Program-made: the position numbers and the translations under genes
Notes under the pieces: model-generated
Told to the model about the DNA's origin: nothing
The model's input: only the letters and a program-made list of their open reading frames with translations
Databases searched by the model: none
In this document: positions 8,773 to 17,802 of the stretch, piece after piece
How positions within the stretch are numbered: position 1 is the stretch's first letter
Layout of the letters: every line of letters starts with the position of its first letter
NCBI GenBank assembly: GCA_012517865.1
Contig: JAAYUC010000001.1
Coordinates: forward strand, 62,001-126,000
Reading direction: 5' to 3'
Length of the DNA: 64,000 nucleotides
Origin: Chloroflexota bacterium
Lineage (GTDB): Bacteria > Chloroflexota > Anaerolineae > Anaerolineales > Anaerolineaceae

Positions 8773-9171
8773 CTATTTGAGGAAGAACGCGATCAGAACG
8801 CCAATGAGCAGGCCCAGAAATGAAGAACTTACAACCATAAACGCCTGAGATTTTTTGATAGCGTCAACGACCACTTTGGTGGCGACAGTTGCGCCTTCGA
8901 AAACTGATATCTTATTGGTTCCCACGGACACGCGCACTGTGGGCTGCAGGCTTTGTTCCTCCAATGGCGAAAATTTTCGTAATAGCGAGTGCACCGGCTC
9001 GGCTTGCGCGGGTTCATTGGCGGCCTTCGTGAGAAAAGCCAGACGGACTTCATCGGGAGCAAAGCGGGGAGGTGCCTCATTGCTTTGTGTGCGCGCTTTT
9101 CTTCTGCGAATTGGCATGAGCGCGTTCCAAATTCCAATTTCTATAGCGTTCATCATCTGGCTCATGGGCAC
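8773..9171 (-). CDS. Small tail-anchored-like membrane protein, 132 aa
   Basis: Start is GTG at 9171 or ATG at 9165; an AAAGGA lies upstream. The N-terminal half is basic and Pro/Ala-rich. The last about 22 residues form one hydrophobic helix (FMVVSSSFLGLLIGVLIAFF) ending in LK, so the protein is probably anchored by its C-terminus with the body in the cytoplasm. It sits 3 bp after the 73-aa gene and shares the ftsZ transcription unit, which makes a cell-division accessory or membrane-tether role conceivable. No homologous family recognised. Confidence 0.6.
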   Translation of the reverse strand: MPMSQMMNAIEIGIWNALMPIRRRKARTQSNEAPPRFAPDEVRLAFLTKAANEPAQAEPVHSLLRKFSPLEEQSLQPTVRVSVGTNKISVFEGATVATKVVVDAIKKSQAFMVVSSSFLGLLIGVLIAFFLK

Positions 9172-9174
9172 CTG

Positions 9175-9396
9175 CTATCCTTTGGAGCCTGAAAGCTTAA
9201 GCACATTTCCCTGGCTGTCCGCGATGACCCTGATGGTTTGTTCCATTTTTCGCCCGGCAGCCATCTCTACGCTTTTTGTGTAAAGCAGCAGATACCGATC
9301 TTCCGTTTGCTGGCTGACTTTGGGATTAATGCCGGCCATTTCGGGATGTCTATGGCAGACTTCCTGGTTGACTTTTTTGACTGCCGCGGTGTCCAT
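9175..9396 (-). CDS. Small uncharacterised protein, 73 aa, in ftsZ group
   Basis: 73 residues, no signal or membrane segment, several basic residues and two Cys/His-containing stretches (CHRHPEM near residue 15). AGGAG lies 6 nt before the ATG. Located 8 bp after ftsZ and 3 bp before the 132-aa membrane protein, so it is co-transcribed with them. The middle part (DRYLLLYTKSVEMAAGRKM) is followed by a beta-rich C-terminus. No family recognised. Confidence 0.55.
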   Translation of the reverse strand: MDTAAVKKVNQEVCHRHPEMAGINPKVSQQTEDRYLLLYTKSVEMAAGRKMEQTIRVIADSQGNVLKLSGSKG

Positions 9397-9404
9397 TGGT
9401 ACTC

Positions 9405-10610
9405 CTATTTGGGCTGAAATGAGCGGCGGCGTAGAAACGCCGGCACATCCAGCCGTTCATCCTGGTCAATCCTTGGTCCCACCAGGCTGCTGGTATCAAC
9501 CTCCCTGATTCCAGCCAGTATCGCTGTTTTTTCCGGGTAGACTGGCTGTGGGAGAGGCGACTGGGCCTGTATCGTCGCGGGTTCAGAGGGCTGTCTGAAG
9601 GTCATCTCCGGCTGAACTACGGCTGGAGTGTTTTTTTTCACGCCAATTCCAGTGACAATCAGGATCAACTGGACTCTATCTTCCATTCTGGGGTCGGTAA
9701 TCACGCCGGGAATGATTTCCGCGTGGAACCCAGAAGCTTCCTGTAGCAGCTGCAGCGCGTCGGTTACGTCTCTGAAGGACATATTCGCGCTGCCTGTGAA
9801 ATTCGCGATCATATGCGTCGCTGAATACAGGTCAATTTCATCCAGAAGCGGGTGGTGCAGCGCCTTGTCAATCGCCTGCTTGATGCGGTCGGGACCAGAG
9901 CCGGTGCCCATTGCAAGCAGAGCGCCGCCGCCCTGCTGCATAACCGTCTTGATATGCGAGAAATCGACATTAATCAAGCCGGTTTCCGTAATTAGCTCCG
10001 AAATACCCTGAACGCCTTGCCGCAGGACATCATCTGCAAGCGTGAAAGCCATCTCCAGTGGCAAATCGCGCGGGGCAACTTCTATAAGCTTGTCATTAGG
10101 AATGACAATCAGGGTATCGGTATATTGCCGTAGTTTTTCCAGGCCGGCCTCGCAGTTCTTTTGTCGTCTTCCCAACTCAAAGGAGAAGGGGCGGGTAACG
10201 ATGGCAATCGTAACAGCTCCAACCGCTTTTGCTACCCGAGCTGCCACCGGAATGGCGCCTGTACCAGTTCCGCCGCCCATTCCCGCGGTCAGAAATACCA
10301 TTTCCGCGCCTTCCATAATGGAGGCCAATTCGCGGTAGCTTTCCTCCGCGGCAGTCTCGCCGACAGCCGGCAGGCCGCCTGCTCCCAGGCCTCTGGTGGA
10401 TTTGGGACCCAGCTGGATTTTGTTGGGGGAAAGATTGTTCGCCAATGCCTGCGCATCGGTGTTGCACGCGACAAATGTGACACCCTGCATTCCATTTTCA
10501 ATCATGCGATTAATCGCGTTACAACCGCCGCCTCCCAGGCCAATAACAACAATCTTGGGAAGTGAACTGGAAATGGGGGTTCGCATTGAATAAACTGGAT
10601 GGTTGCTCAT
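9405..10610 (-). CDS. ftsZ: Cell division GTPase FtsZ, variant T7 loop
   Basis: 401 residues. Tubulin/FtsZ features: glycine loop GLGGGGCNAINRM near residue 25, signature GGGTGTG near residue 115, T7 synergy loop near residue 214, a variable linker and a C-terminal peptide LDVPAFLRRR like the FtsA/membrane-tether binding tail. FtsZ polymerises with GTP into the division ring. Oddity: the T7 loop reads NVDFSH, so D216 is kept but the second catalytic aspartate (E. coli D212) is His219. This should weaken GTP hydrolysis, or it marks a second, specialised paralog. It is not in a dcw cluster; it lies between a TIM-barrel-like gene and two small genes. RBS AGGAGA. Confidence 0.92.
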   Translation of the reverse strand: MSNHPVYSMRTPISSSLPKIVVIGLGGGGCNAINRMIENGMQGVTFVACNTDAQALANNLSPNKIQLGPKSTRGLGAGGLPAVGETAAEESYRELASIMEGAEMVFLTAGMGGGTGTGAIPVAARVAKAVGAVTIAIVTRPFSFELGRRQKNCEAGLEKLRQYTDTLIVIPNDKLIEVAPRDLPLEMAFTLADDVLRQGVQGISELITETGLINVDFSHIKTVMQQGGGALLAMGTGSGPDRIKQAIDKALHHPLLDEIDLYSATHMIANFTGSANMSFRDVTDALQLLQEASGFHAEIIPGVITDPRMEDRVQLILIVTGIGVKKNTPAVVQPEMTFRQPSEPATIQAQSPLPQPVYPEKTAILAGIREVDTSSLVGPRIDQDERLDVPAFLRRRSFQPK

Positions 10611-10634
10611 GGGTTCTCCTCTTTATCAAAACTA

Positions 10635-11915
10635 TCAAGCTGCAACGCTGAGACTTTTGCTGACTTTTTCATCGATAATGCAGCCGGCGTCTCTCAGCAT
10701 CTGAATGTCATTGTCGGTAAATGCGGAATCTTCATTCCACACAGTCACTTTGCGGGCGTTCATGGCTTCAATCAGGGAGAAACCAATCGTCGGACGCAGC
10801 TCCCGAATGATTGGCCGCACGCGTTCCAGAATGTTTTCTGGTATTCCCCAATCGTAAGAAGGCAGCAGCAGATAATGGTCAATCGGGTACATCCACTGCG
10901 CGACCCGGTCTGCCACAGGATATTCCAATTGCTGTTTCCTGGTTTGTTCGATTTTTTGTTTGTAAGAGGCAAGTTCTTGCTGTTTTGGCTGGCCGTTTTC
11001 GGTAAACCAGGCTGTCTTTCCCATCGGGTCATTTTCCGGAGAACTTAAGAGCCAGAATAAACACCCCAAGACTTCATTTGGCAGCGCGTTTTCAGCCCCC
11101 GACTTGGCATTATCTTCCAGGGTATAGTTCACCAAATCATCAAAGCGTAAGTTCGGGTCCAATATGTTCTTTTCAACGCTGGCAGCTCCAAACCAGAACA
11201 GAAAGATTTTGGGGGTAATGTTGAGAGTAGATTTGACCAGTTCCGTATACCACTGCCAGGTGTTAAAGCCCAGATGGTCCTCTTCGCCTAATTCGGTCTT
11301 GCTGTAAGGACGGAGGGTTTTCCAGCGTTTCGACGCGCCATTCCCCCAGCTTAGCGGCCTGGAGAAGGTTTGCGCAGAGACGGCCATATGCAGGTTCGCG
11401 CTGAAATCCAAAGATTTGCGCTGCTGAACAAGCTGAAGCATTTTCTTCAGGAAGGATAAATCCCAGTAGTCTCCGCCAGGCTGCAGAGCAGGGAAAATGG
11501 GAATCAGATTGTTCTGTTCAGCGACCCGCACAAATGGGAGATAGCGGTCAAGAAATCTTTCCACCAGGTCGCCTTGAGACCAGGTTCCGTCCAGCCACGA
11601 GGATTTTACATTGGGGCTTCTGAAGAAGGTCACATATTTAACCCCCCAACGGGCATAGGCAGCCAGAATTACCTTCAGGTCATCCGGTTTGATATCTGAG
11701 TTTACCGGCATGTCAAACTGAATAATTGGCTGAATGCCGGCCTTTACAAGACCCTGGATAAAATCTTCGGGGATAGCCTGCGCGGTAGGGCTTTTAAGAA
11801 CCAGCCACGAAGCATTCAGCGCCTGTAATTCAGGGAGCCAAAGGCTCAAATCCCGAGCTTGATAGTGGTTCAAGTCCTGAAAGTAATGAAATCCAAGTCG
11901 TTTGTTCATAGTCAC
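10635..11915 (-). CDS. Putative TIM-barrel protein, glycoside-hydrolase-like, 426 aa
   Basis: Start is GTG 11915 or ATG 11909. The N-terminal 300 residues have alternating strands and helices with motifs such as LGFHYFQDL, IQPIIQFD and YVTFFRSPN, reminiscent of cellulase-like TIM barrels; no signal peptide is visible, so it may act in the cytoplasm or be non-enzymatic. The C-terminal 110 residues are a separate part (IGFSLIEAMNARKVTVWN, MLRDAGCIIDE) that looks like a small alpha/beta domain. It ends 24 bp before ftsZ on the same strand. Function not assignable. Confidence 0.6.
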   Translation of the reverse strand: MTMNKRLGFHYFQDLNHYQARDLSLWLPELQALNASWLVLKSPTAQAIPEDFIQGLVKAGIQPIIQFDMPVNSDIKPDDLKVILAAYARWGVKYVTFFRSPNVKSSWLDGTWSQGDLVERFLDRYLPFVRVAEQNNLIPIFPALQPGGDYWDLSFLKKMLQLVQQRKSLDFSANLHMAVSAQTFSRPLSWGNGASKRWKTLRPYSKTELGEEDHLGFNTWQWYTELVKSTLNITPKIFLFWFGAASVEKNILDPNLRFDDLVNYTLEDNAKSGAENALPNEVLGCLFWLLSSPENDPMGKTAWFTENGQPKQQELASYKQKIEQTRKQQLEYPVADRVAQWMYPIDHYLLLPSYDWGIPENILERVRPIIRELRPTIGFSLIEAMNARKVTVWNEDSAFTDNDIQMLRDAGCIIDEKVSKSLSVAA

Positions 11916-11983
11916 ATCCGTGATTAGCGCCTCGCGTTATCGGAATAAGTGCAAGTATTATGCCAAAACGAGATAGAAATACC

Positions 11984-11992
11984 TGCTATAAT
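11984..11992 (+). promoter_or_regulatory. Extended -10 promoter, leaderless start
   Basis: TGCTATAAT ends 7 nt before the ATG at 12000. The expected transcription start coincides with the start codon, and no ribosome site is present, so the mRNA is predicted leaderless. Confidence 0.65.
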
Positions 11993-11999
11993 TGCGCCG

Positions 12000-12905
12000 A
12001 TGATTTTAATTACCGGCGGCATCGGATTTATTGGGGGGGAGTTAGTCAGGCAGTTAACTGCCATGGGATTGCCTTACCGTTACCTTTTGCAGCCTGGTGA
12101 CCGCGATTATCTGCTGCCTAGAAATACCAGTTTCGACATCGTTGTCAGCGCACTCTCTGATGAACGGGGGTTAAAAGCAGCACTTAAAGACGTGGATGCC
12201 ATATTCCATCTGTCCTCTGTGGAGCAAATTGCCGGACATCAGGATTTGCAGCAGGTGGAGGTGGGCAATGTGGAAACGCTGGCGAAAACAGCCAGCACCG
12301 CAGGAATAAAGCGCTTTTTTTATCTTAGCCATTTGGGCGCCGACCGCGCTTCGGCCTTTGGTTTAATGAAAGCCAAAGGCATCGCTGAACACGCAATTCA
12401 AAAAAGCGGCGTCCCATACACAATTTTCCGCAGCAGCATGGTTTACGGCCAGGGAGATGTTTTCAGCTCGTACCTGCTGGGATTGTTCAAGGTTTTCCCC
12501 TTCTTTGTCCCGATTCCCGGAGACGGCAGCGTTCTGCTGCAGCCAATCTGGGTGGGTGACCTTACTGCCTGTATGGCATGGTCGCTGAGCATGCCGGAAA
12601 CCACCAATACAATACTCGAAATCGGGGGGCCGGAGCACCTCAGTTTCAGGGAGATTTTGACCCTCATTTCCGCAAGAATAAAGTCAAACAAGAAATTTCT
12701 TGAACTTAATCCATTACGAATGAACCGACTTATTCAGTTTATTCAAAGTACACGCAAAGGGTTCCCTGGCTCGGCCTTCTGGCTGGATTATCTTGCCGAA
12801 AACCGCATCTGCGCGTTAGATTCCCTGCCGCGCGTGTTTGGCATTAACCCTGCAAGATTTCAACAAAAAATTGATTATCTGACTGCGTCACAAAGGAAAA
12901 AATGA
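12000..12905 (+). CDS. NAD(P)-dependent epimerase/dehydratase-like (NmrA-type) protein
   Basis: Start chosen at ATG 12000, where the Rossmann motif begins at once (MILITGGIGFIGGELV) and a TATAAT lies 7 nt upstream; the frame is open to 11949 but that part lacks signals. 301 residues. Features: TGGxGFIG nucleotide loop, KDVDAIFHLSS, a SHLGADRASAFG region and FRSSMVYG, as in the extended/atypical SDR family acting on nucleotide sugars or as NmrA-like sensors. The classical YxxxK is not clear. Its stop overlaps the GH57 start (ATGA), suggesting a shared carbohydrate-related role. Confidence 0.75.
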   Translation: MILITGGIGFIGGELVRQLTAMGLPYRYLLQPGDRDYLLPRNTSFDIVVSALSDERGLKAALKDVDAIFHLSSVEQIAGHQDLQQVEVGNVETLAKTASTAGIKRFFYLSHLGADRASAFGLMKAKGIAEHAIQKSGVPYTIFRSSMVYGQGDVFSSYLLGLFKVFPFFVPIPGDGSVLLQPIWVGDLTACMAWSLSMPETTNTILEIGGPEHLSFREILTLISARIKSNKKFLELNPLRMNRLIQFIQSTRKGFPGSAFWLDYLAENRICALDSLPRVFGINPARFQQKIDYLTASQRKK

Positions 12906-14290
12906 ATCTCTGTATCCACGGCCACTTTTATCAACCACCTCGAGAAGACCCTATCTCAAATTACATTCCCGATGAAATCGGAGCCCAGCCTTTTGGCAAC
13001 TGGAATGAACGGATATTGTCGGAATGTTACGCGCCAAATGCCCGCAACGGCAGCTTCCAAAAAATCAGTTTTAACGTGGGTCCGACCCTTATGCGCTGGA
13101 TGGATGACTTCGCGGAAGAAACCTACGCGGCCATAACAGAGCAGGAACGCTGGAATTATGAGCAGTTTGGCGTAGGCAACGGCATGGCTCAGAGTTACAA
13201 CCACAGTATCCTGCCGTTGGCCAACACTCAGGATAAGATCACTCAGGTGCGTTGGGGCATCAAGGATTTTGAAAAACGCTTTGGGCACAAGCCCGCCGGA
13301 ATGTGGCTGCCGGAAACCGCCGTGGATACAGCGACCTTATGCGTATTATCTGACAACGACATCAAGTTTACAATTCTTGCCCCCTGGCAAGTCATTCCCG
13401 AAAATGGCGCAGAAGGACCCTACCTCATTAATTTGCCTGATGGAAGAGACCCTTTTGTCGTCTTCACTTACGACCAGGAACTCAGCACGCGCGTTAGTTT
13501 TCACCCTTCCTCGACGGTGAATGGCGATTTGTTTTTGGAAAGTATTTTGAGCAACCGCGCTAACAACGAAGATGGGCTGCTCTTGATTGCAAGTGACGGG
13601 GAATTGTACGGGCATCATCAGCCCTTTCGCGATTTATTCCTGAGCTATGTTTTGAACGGCGCGGCAGAAAAGCGGGGCGTACAGTGGACATATCCTGGTA
13701 AGTGGCTTAAGGAACACCGCGTCACCAGAAAAGCAACACTGGTGGAGAACACCTCCTGGTCCTGCATGCATGGAGTGGACCGTTGGCGAAGAGTCTGCGG
13801 ATGCACACCAAAAGCAATCTGGAAAAACCCATTTCGCGCTGCCTTGAACCAGATTGGGGAATGGCTGGATGCGGCCTTTATCGATGTCATTGCTCCCATC
13901 TTTCCCGAACCGTGGGAATTGCGCCACCGATATATCGATGTCATGAACAAAGAATTGAACGTAGAGGAGTTGTGTCAGGAGCTTTCGGACGGAAGATGGC
14001 GGCCGGACCAGCTGCCCCGAATTGAGGATTTGCTTTCCGCTCAGTATGAACGACAGCGAATGTTCACTTCCTGCGGTTTTTACCACGATGAATTTCACCG
14101 GATTGAACCGCAGAACAATATCGCATATGCCGCAAAGGCAGTATTCCTGACCGAACGTGCTACCGGTCTGGACCTTGTGCCGGCGGCGTTGAACTTGTTA
14201 GGCCAGGTGCACAGCCAAAAAACAGGTCTGAGAGGAGATACAGTCTTCTCTCAGACCTTGCTGCGCGCTAAAGAGGAATGCGTGAGCTAA
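12902..14290 (+). CDS. Glycoside hydrolase family 57 protein
   Basis: 462 residues. The N-terminus MNLCIHGHFYQPPREDP is the classic GH57 opening (HxHxYQPP), and GMWLPETAVD near residue 140 and SDGELYGHH near residue 237 match conserved motifs of the DUF3536-associated GH57 group. GH57 enzymes act on alpha-glucans (amylase, branching or glucanotransferase activities) with retaining chemistry. Cytoplasmic: no signal peptide. Coupled to the upstream epimerase-like gene by a 4 bp ATGA overlap and convergent with a large GH13 gene, sharing CTAA. The pair suggests storage-glucan metabolism. Exact substrate unknown. Confidence 0.88.
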   Translation: MNLCIHGHFYQPPREDPISNYIPDEIGAQPFGNWNERILSECYAPNARNGSFQKISFNVGPTLMRWMDDFAEETYAAITEQERWNYEQFGVGNGMAQSYNHSILPLANTQDKITQVRWGIKDFEKRFGHKPAGMWLPETAVDTATLCVLSDNDIKFTILAPWQVIPENGAEGPYLINLPDGRDPFVVFTYDQELSTRVSFHPSSTVNGDLFLESILSNRANNEDGLLLIASDGELYGHHQPFRDLFLSYVLNGAAEKRGVQWTYPGKWLKEHRVTRKATLVENTSWSCMHGVDRWRRVCGCTPKAIWKNPFRAALNQIGEWLDAAFIDVIAPIFPEPWELRHRYIDVMNKELNVEELCQELSDGRWRPDQLPRIEDLLSAQYERQRMFTSCGFYHDEFHRIEPQNNIAYAAKAVFLTERATGLDLVPAALNLLGQVHSQKTGLRGDTVFSQTLLRAKEECVS

Positions 14291-17200
14291 TCCAGCGCTC
14301 TCTGCAATTTTTCCAGTTGGTATTCCGAAGCTTTTAAGCCATCCTGTAGGCGGGAGAAGTGCGATTCTGCCTGGATATTCTTTTCCAGCAGTTCCACAGT
14401 CGTCGTATCCGCCTGGGACGCGAACCAGAGAATGGAAGCCACCCGCATGTACCAGAGCATGTCTTCAAACTTTTCCTGATTAAACCAGAGCACTTTGTTG
14501 TACTCGTTCACTTCAATGTATTCCCGCAGCTGCTCATCCTGAAGCCATTTATCGAGAAGCTGCGGTGTCTTGAGGGTCTGAATCTCTTCCAGCCAGGAGG
14601 TATTCGTAATCATCCAGCGCACAGCTTGGCAGGCTTTCCAGGCTTCATAGTCGCCAAAGCCGAGCTGACTCAGGGCTTTTGTGACCAGGCTGACAGCCGG
14701 TTCCTCATCCAAAACCTGACGGCTTCTTTGCCGGCATTCTGCGCTCGCGCTGCTGCCGGCCAGATTGGAGAAGAAAGCCCATACCAGCAGGACGATCTTT
14801 CGCCGCGGGTCATCCAGGAGTTCAGGACCAAGCGCTTTTGTGAAACGCGGGGTCATGCGCGTCAGAGATAGGCCGGCGTTTTTAGAGAAGTTCTCGAGGT
14901 CCAAAATCTGCCGCAGCTGTTTCTCCAGAATAGAGCGCATTTTGGCATCGCCACATTCGGGAACGCTGCCTGTACGGCGCAGCCCTTCCTGCGCCCGGGC
15001 AGTAAGGTCAAGGTTGTGATTGAGCAGGGAATCAAACGACTCAGCTCGCAATGGGTCCTTGCTGGCAGTCAAAAGATTATTCAGGTTCTCAGCGTTGATG
15101 ATTTCCCCCAAAGGCTGGAGGATGGGACCGAGTGCGATTTCCCGTCTGGCAATGTCCAGATTTGGAACGCCTCTGCCGTTCAGATGGCTGTTTAGTTCCG
15201 CGTAATCGCGGCCATAGACCACGGAGAAATCCATCAACACCTGGTGCCCGTACGCATTGAGATTGAAATACATGCCCCGCTCGTGAATATCCTTGGCAGA
15301 CCGTATATATTCAAGATGGTGCGTGTAGTCACGGAAGGTTACAAATGCGTCAGAGTCATTTGGAAGCCCAAGAGCGTGGGCAAGGTCCCTGGTCTCCTGA
15401 TGTGAGCCTCCGGCACTTTTCACTAGGAAAGGAGCCGATTGTTTAATCCACCCGGCGGTATCCCCAAAGCGGTTGTTATAAACTACCAGCGCACGCTGAT
15501 CTCCATCGCTGTTGGAATACGCGTAAACGTTTTCATCGACGCCTTGCGCGGTGTGGAAGTCGTAGAGCATGAAGTTTTCGACGTTGGCAAACAGTCGCCG
15601 TCTGTGCAATATCGGGAAAATGTCTGATTCGTGCCGCCTGACCAGGTAGGGGTCAGGGGTCTCGTCCCAGTATGGGCGGTAGTATTCCATTCCATATTTC
15701 TCCGCGTATCCTTCAACCTGTCCGTGCCCGAACATGGGCAGTCCCGGCATGGTGGACATTACGGTGCAAATGCCAAAATATTTATCGCCCTTCCCGAATT
15801 GCTCCACGGCCGTCTTTTCATCCGGGTTGTTCATAAAGTTGACATACCGTTTGAGAATTTGCGGGTCGTAGATTAATGTGTTTTTTATCAACTGACGGTA
15901 TTTGTCGTTTTCCTCATTGCGCAGCATGTTCATAAAGGCGCTGTTGTACACGCGGTGCATGCCCAGGGTGCGCACAAAGTAACCTTCCATCAGCCAGAAG
16001 GCTTCGGCCAGGAGCAAAGTGTCCGGGACTTCCCTGGCAACCCGTTCAACGACTTCGCGCCAGAATTCCTCGGGCATGGCGCGGTCAAATTCCTCGCGGG
16101 TCATCGCGTGGTCGGCTCGGGAGGGGATATCCCCGCCGGTACCGGGCTGTGGGAACCAGAGACGCTGGTAATGTTTTTTGGTCAGCGTCATCGCCGCGTC
16201 AAAGCGGATGATTGGGAATTTTCTTGCCACTTCCAGAATAGTCTGGATGACTGCCTCGCGCACGGTGGGATCAAGGTAATTTAGCTGCGCTGTGTCATTC
16301 CAGGGCATGCTTGTACCGTCGTTGCCGTGATAGATGTATTTGGTCTGCCCGTTTCTATGGTCGTAACGTTTAAAGACCACTGCCGCGTCGCTGCGGGTGT
16401 AGTAGTGGTCCTCGAGGTTTATGCTCACATCAGGATTCCTGGACAGGTCAGGACCGTTGAATGTGTAACCAGGAAAGGGACTGTAATCCAAAGAAATGAA
16501 CCATTCTGGATGTTCATAAACCCAATCGGAATCAATGCCCATGTGGTTGGGCACCATGTCACTGGCCAGGCGTATACCGCGCTGCCCGGCGCGGTGGCTG
16601 AGATTGCGGTAGGCTTCCTCTCCGCCCAGCCGTTCGGCGATTTGATAACGCGCGAGAGAATAGGCTGAGGAAACCGCGTCTGGATTGCCGCAGCGCTGTT
16701 TAATCTCTCTGGAGGCTTCGCTTCTCTCCCACAAGCCAATCAGCCACAAACCTGTAAATCCCCAGGCAGCAAGCCGGTCCAGCGTTTCATCGGGGATTTG
16801 GTCAAGGCGTTCGATTGGCCGCTGGTACTGCCTGGAGAGCTGATTGAGCCAGACAAAGCTGTTTTTTGCGATCATTACCACGCGCGGCATCCAATCGCTG
16901 TCGGGGCTGAAGCGCTCCACCTCGGAAAGCCCTTCCGCGCGGTAATCAGGCACCAACGTTGGGCCGGGTCCGGTGAACGCCATGCGTTGTTCTTCTTTGA
17001 GGAAGTCGAGGCTTCCCAGGAGTCGGTAAAGAAATTTTCCAAGCAAATTTCCCCAATGCTGGCGGATATATTCCAGCTGTCCGCTTAACGACTGCGGAAC
17101 CACAATCGCCGGCGTGCGCAGCATCGTGACCAGGTCCTGATGCTCCGGTCCAAATTCGGGCTGTCTGGCAAAGAAGACCTTAATTCCATCAACGACCTGT

Positions 17201-17727
17201 TCGTAAGCGGTTTTTTTGCGCAGATTTTCATCAGAAAAGAGTTCCGAATACACGGCGGCGGCAGGATTCTGGTTGGTCAGCCACAACATCAAAAGCTCTT
17301 CGAGCGCAATCTTTGAGTTTGCCACTCCATCGGTGGAACCTTTGAGGTAATCTTGTACTGAAAGCTGCCCTTGATACACCTGAACAGGCGGGAACTCCCT
17401 GGAAAAAGCAGTAAGCGTTGCCAGTAATTTTTCTTCCCCCAGCTTGTGCGAAATTTCGGTGTAAAGCGCGTCACGCAGGTCTTTTCCGTATTCCTTGTAA
17501 TATTCGGATACGACCAGATGGAAGATTTCGTCAATTAAACCAAGTGCGTTCATCTGTCCGGCCGAAACGAACCCGGCATCACCAGGTTTTTTCGTCGCGT
17601 TTATCTGTTGGGCGAACTTTCGGGCAGCCTGAAAATTGGCAAAAATGACATTGCCGTTCGTTGAAAAAAGCAGTTGGTCGAATCCGTATTTCTCACGGGA
17701 CAGGCGTGAAACATGAAACTCCATCAT
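14287..17727 (-). CDS. Large alpha-amylase family (GH13) protein, 1146 aa
   Basis: Start at ATG 17727, preceded by AAAGGAGAG; the frame extends to 17763 without a site. The first 280 residues are helical and of unknown fold. The GH13 barrel follows with region I SDMVPNH, region II RFDAA (nucleophile Asp), region III LLAEAFW (acid/base Glu) and a region IV-like NNPDE in place of the usual NHD. A long C-terminal helical domain (about 350 residues) completes it. No signal peptide, so it acts inside the cell, probably on maltodextrin, trehalose or glycogen-type glucans. The altered region IV leaves activity uncertain. Stop overlaps the GH57 stop. Confidence 0.85.
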   Translation of the reverse strand: MMEFHVSRLSREKYGFDQLLFSTNGNVIFANFQAARKFAQQINATKKPGDAGFVSAGQMNALGLIDEIFHLVVSEYYKEYGKDLRDALYTEISHKLGEEKLLATLTAFSREFPPVQVYQGQLSVQDYLKGSTDGVANSKIALEELLMLWLTNQNPAAAVYSELFSDENLRKKTAYEQVVDGIKVFFARQPEFGPEHQDLVTMLRTPAIVVPQSLSGQLEYIRQHWGNLLGKFLYRLLGSLDFLKEEQRMAFTGPGPTLVPDYRAEGLSEVERFSPDSDWMPRVVMIAKNSFVWLNQLSRQYQRPIERLDQIPDETLDRLAAWGFTGLWLIGLWERSEASREIKQRCGNPDAVSSAYSLARYQIAERLGGEEAYRNLSHRAGQRGIRLASDMVPNHMGIDSDWVYEHPEWFISLDYSPFPGYTFNGPDLSRNPDVSINLEDHYYTRSDAAVVFKRYDHRNGQTKYIYHGNDGTSMPWNDTAQLNYLDPTVREAVIQTILEVARKFPIIRFDAAMTLTKKHYQRLWFPQPGTGGDIPSRADHAMTREEFDRAMPEEFWREVVERVAREVPDTLLLAEAFWLMEGYFVRTLGMHRVYNSAFMNMLRNEENDKYRQLIKNTLIYDPQILKRYVNFMNNPDEKTAVEQFGKGDKYFGICTVMSTMPGLPMFGHGQVEGYAEKYGMEYYRPYWDETPDPYLVRRHESDIFPILHRRRLFANVENFMLYDFHTAQGVDENVYAYSNSDGDQRALVVYNNRFGDTAGWIKQSAPFLVKSAGGSHQETRDLAHALGLPNDSDAFVTFRDYTHHLEYIRSAKDIHERGMYFNLNAYGHQVLMDFSVVYGRDYAELNSHLNGRGVPNLDIARREIALGPILQPLGEIINAENLNNLLTASKDPLRAESFDSLLNHNLDLTARAQEGLRRTGSVPECGDAKMRSILEKQLRQILDLENFSKNAGLSLTRMTPRFTKALGPELLDDPRRKIVLLVWAFFSNLAGSSASAECRQRSRQVLDEEPAVSLVTKALSQLGFGDYEAWKACQAVRWMITNTSWLEEIQTLKTPQLLDKWLQDEQLREYIEVNEYNKVLWFNQEKFEDMLWYMRVASILWFASQADTTTVELLEKNIQAESHFSRLQDGLKASEYQLEKLQRALD

Positions 17728-17802
17728 GGAATTCTCTCCTTTGTTAATCGCGCATGGGTTCACAGTAGAACCGGTAATAAACAGCCTACCAGAGAAATTG
17801 TA

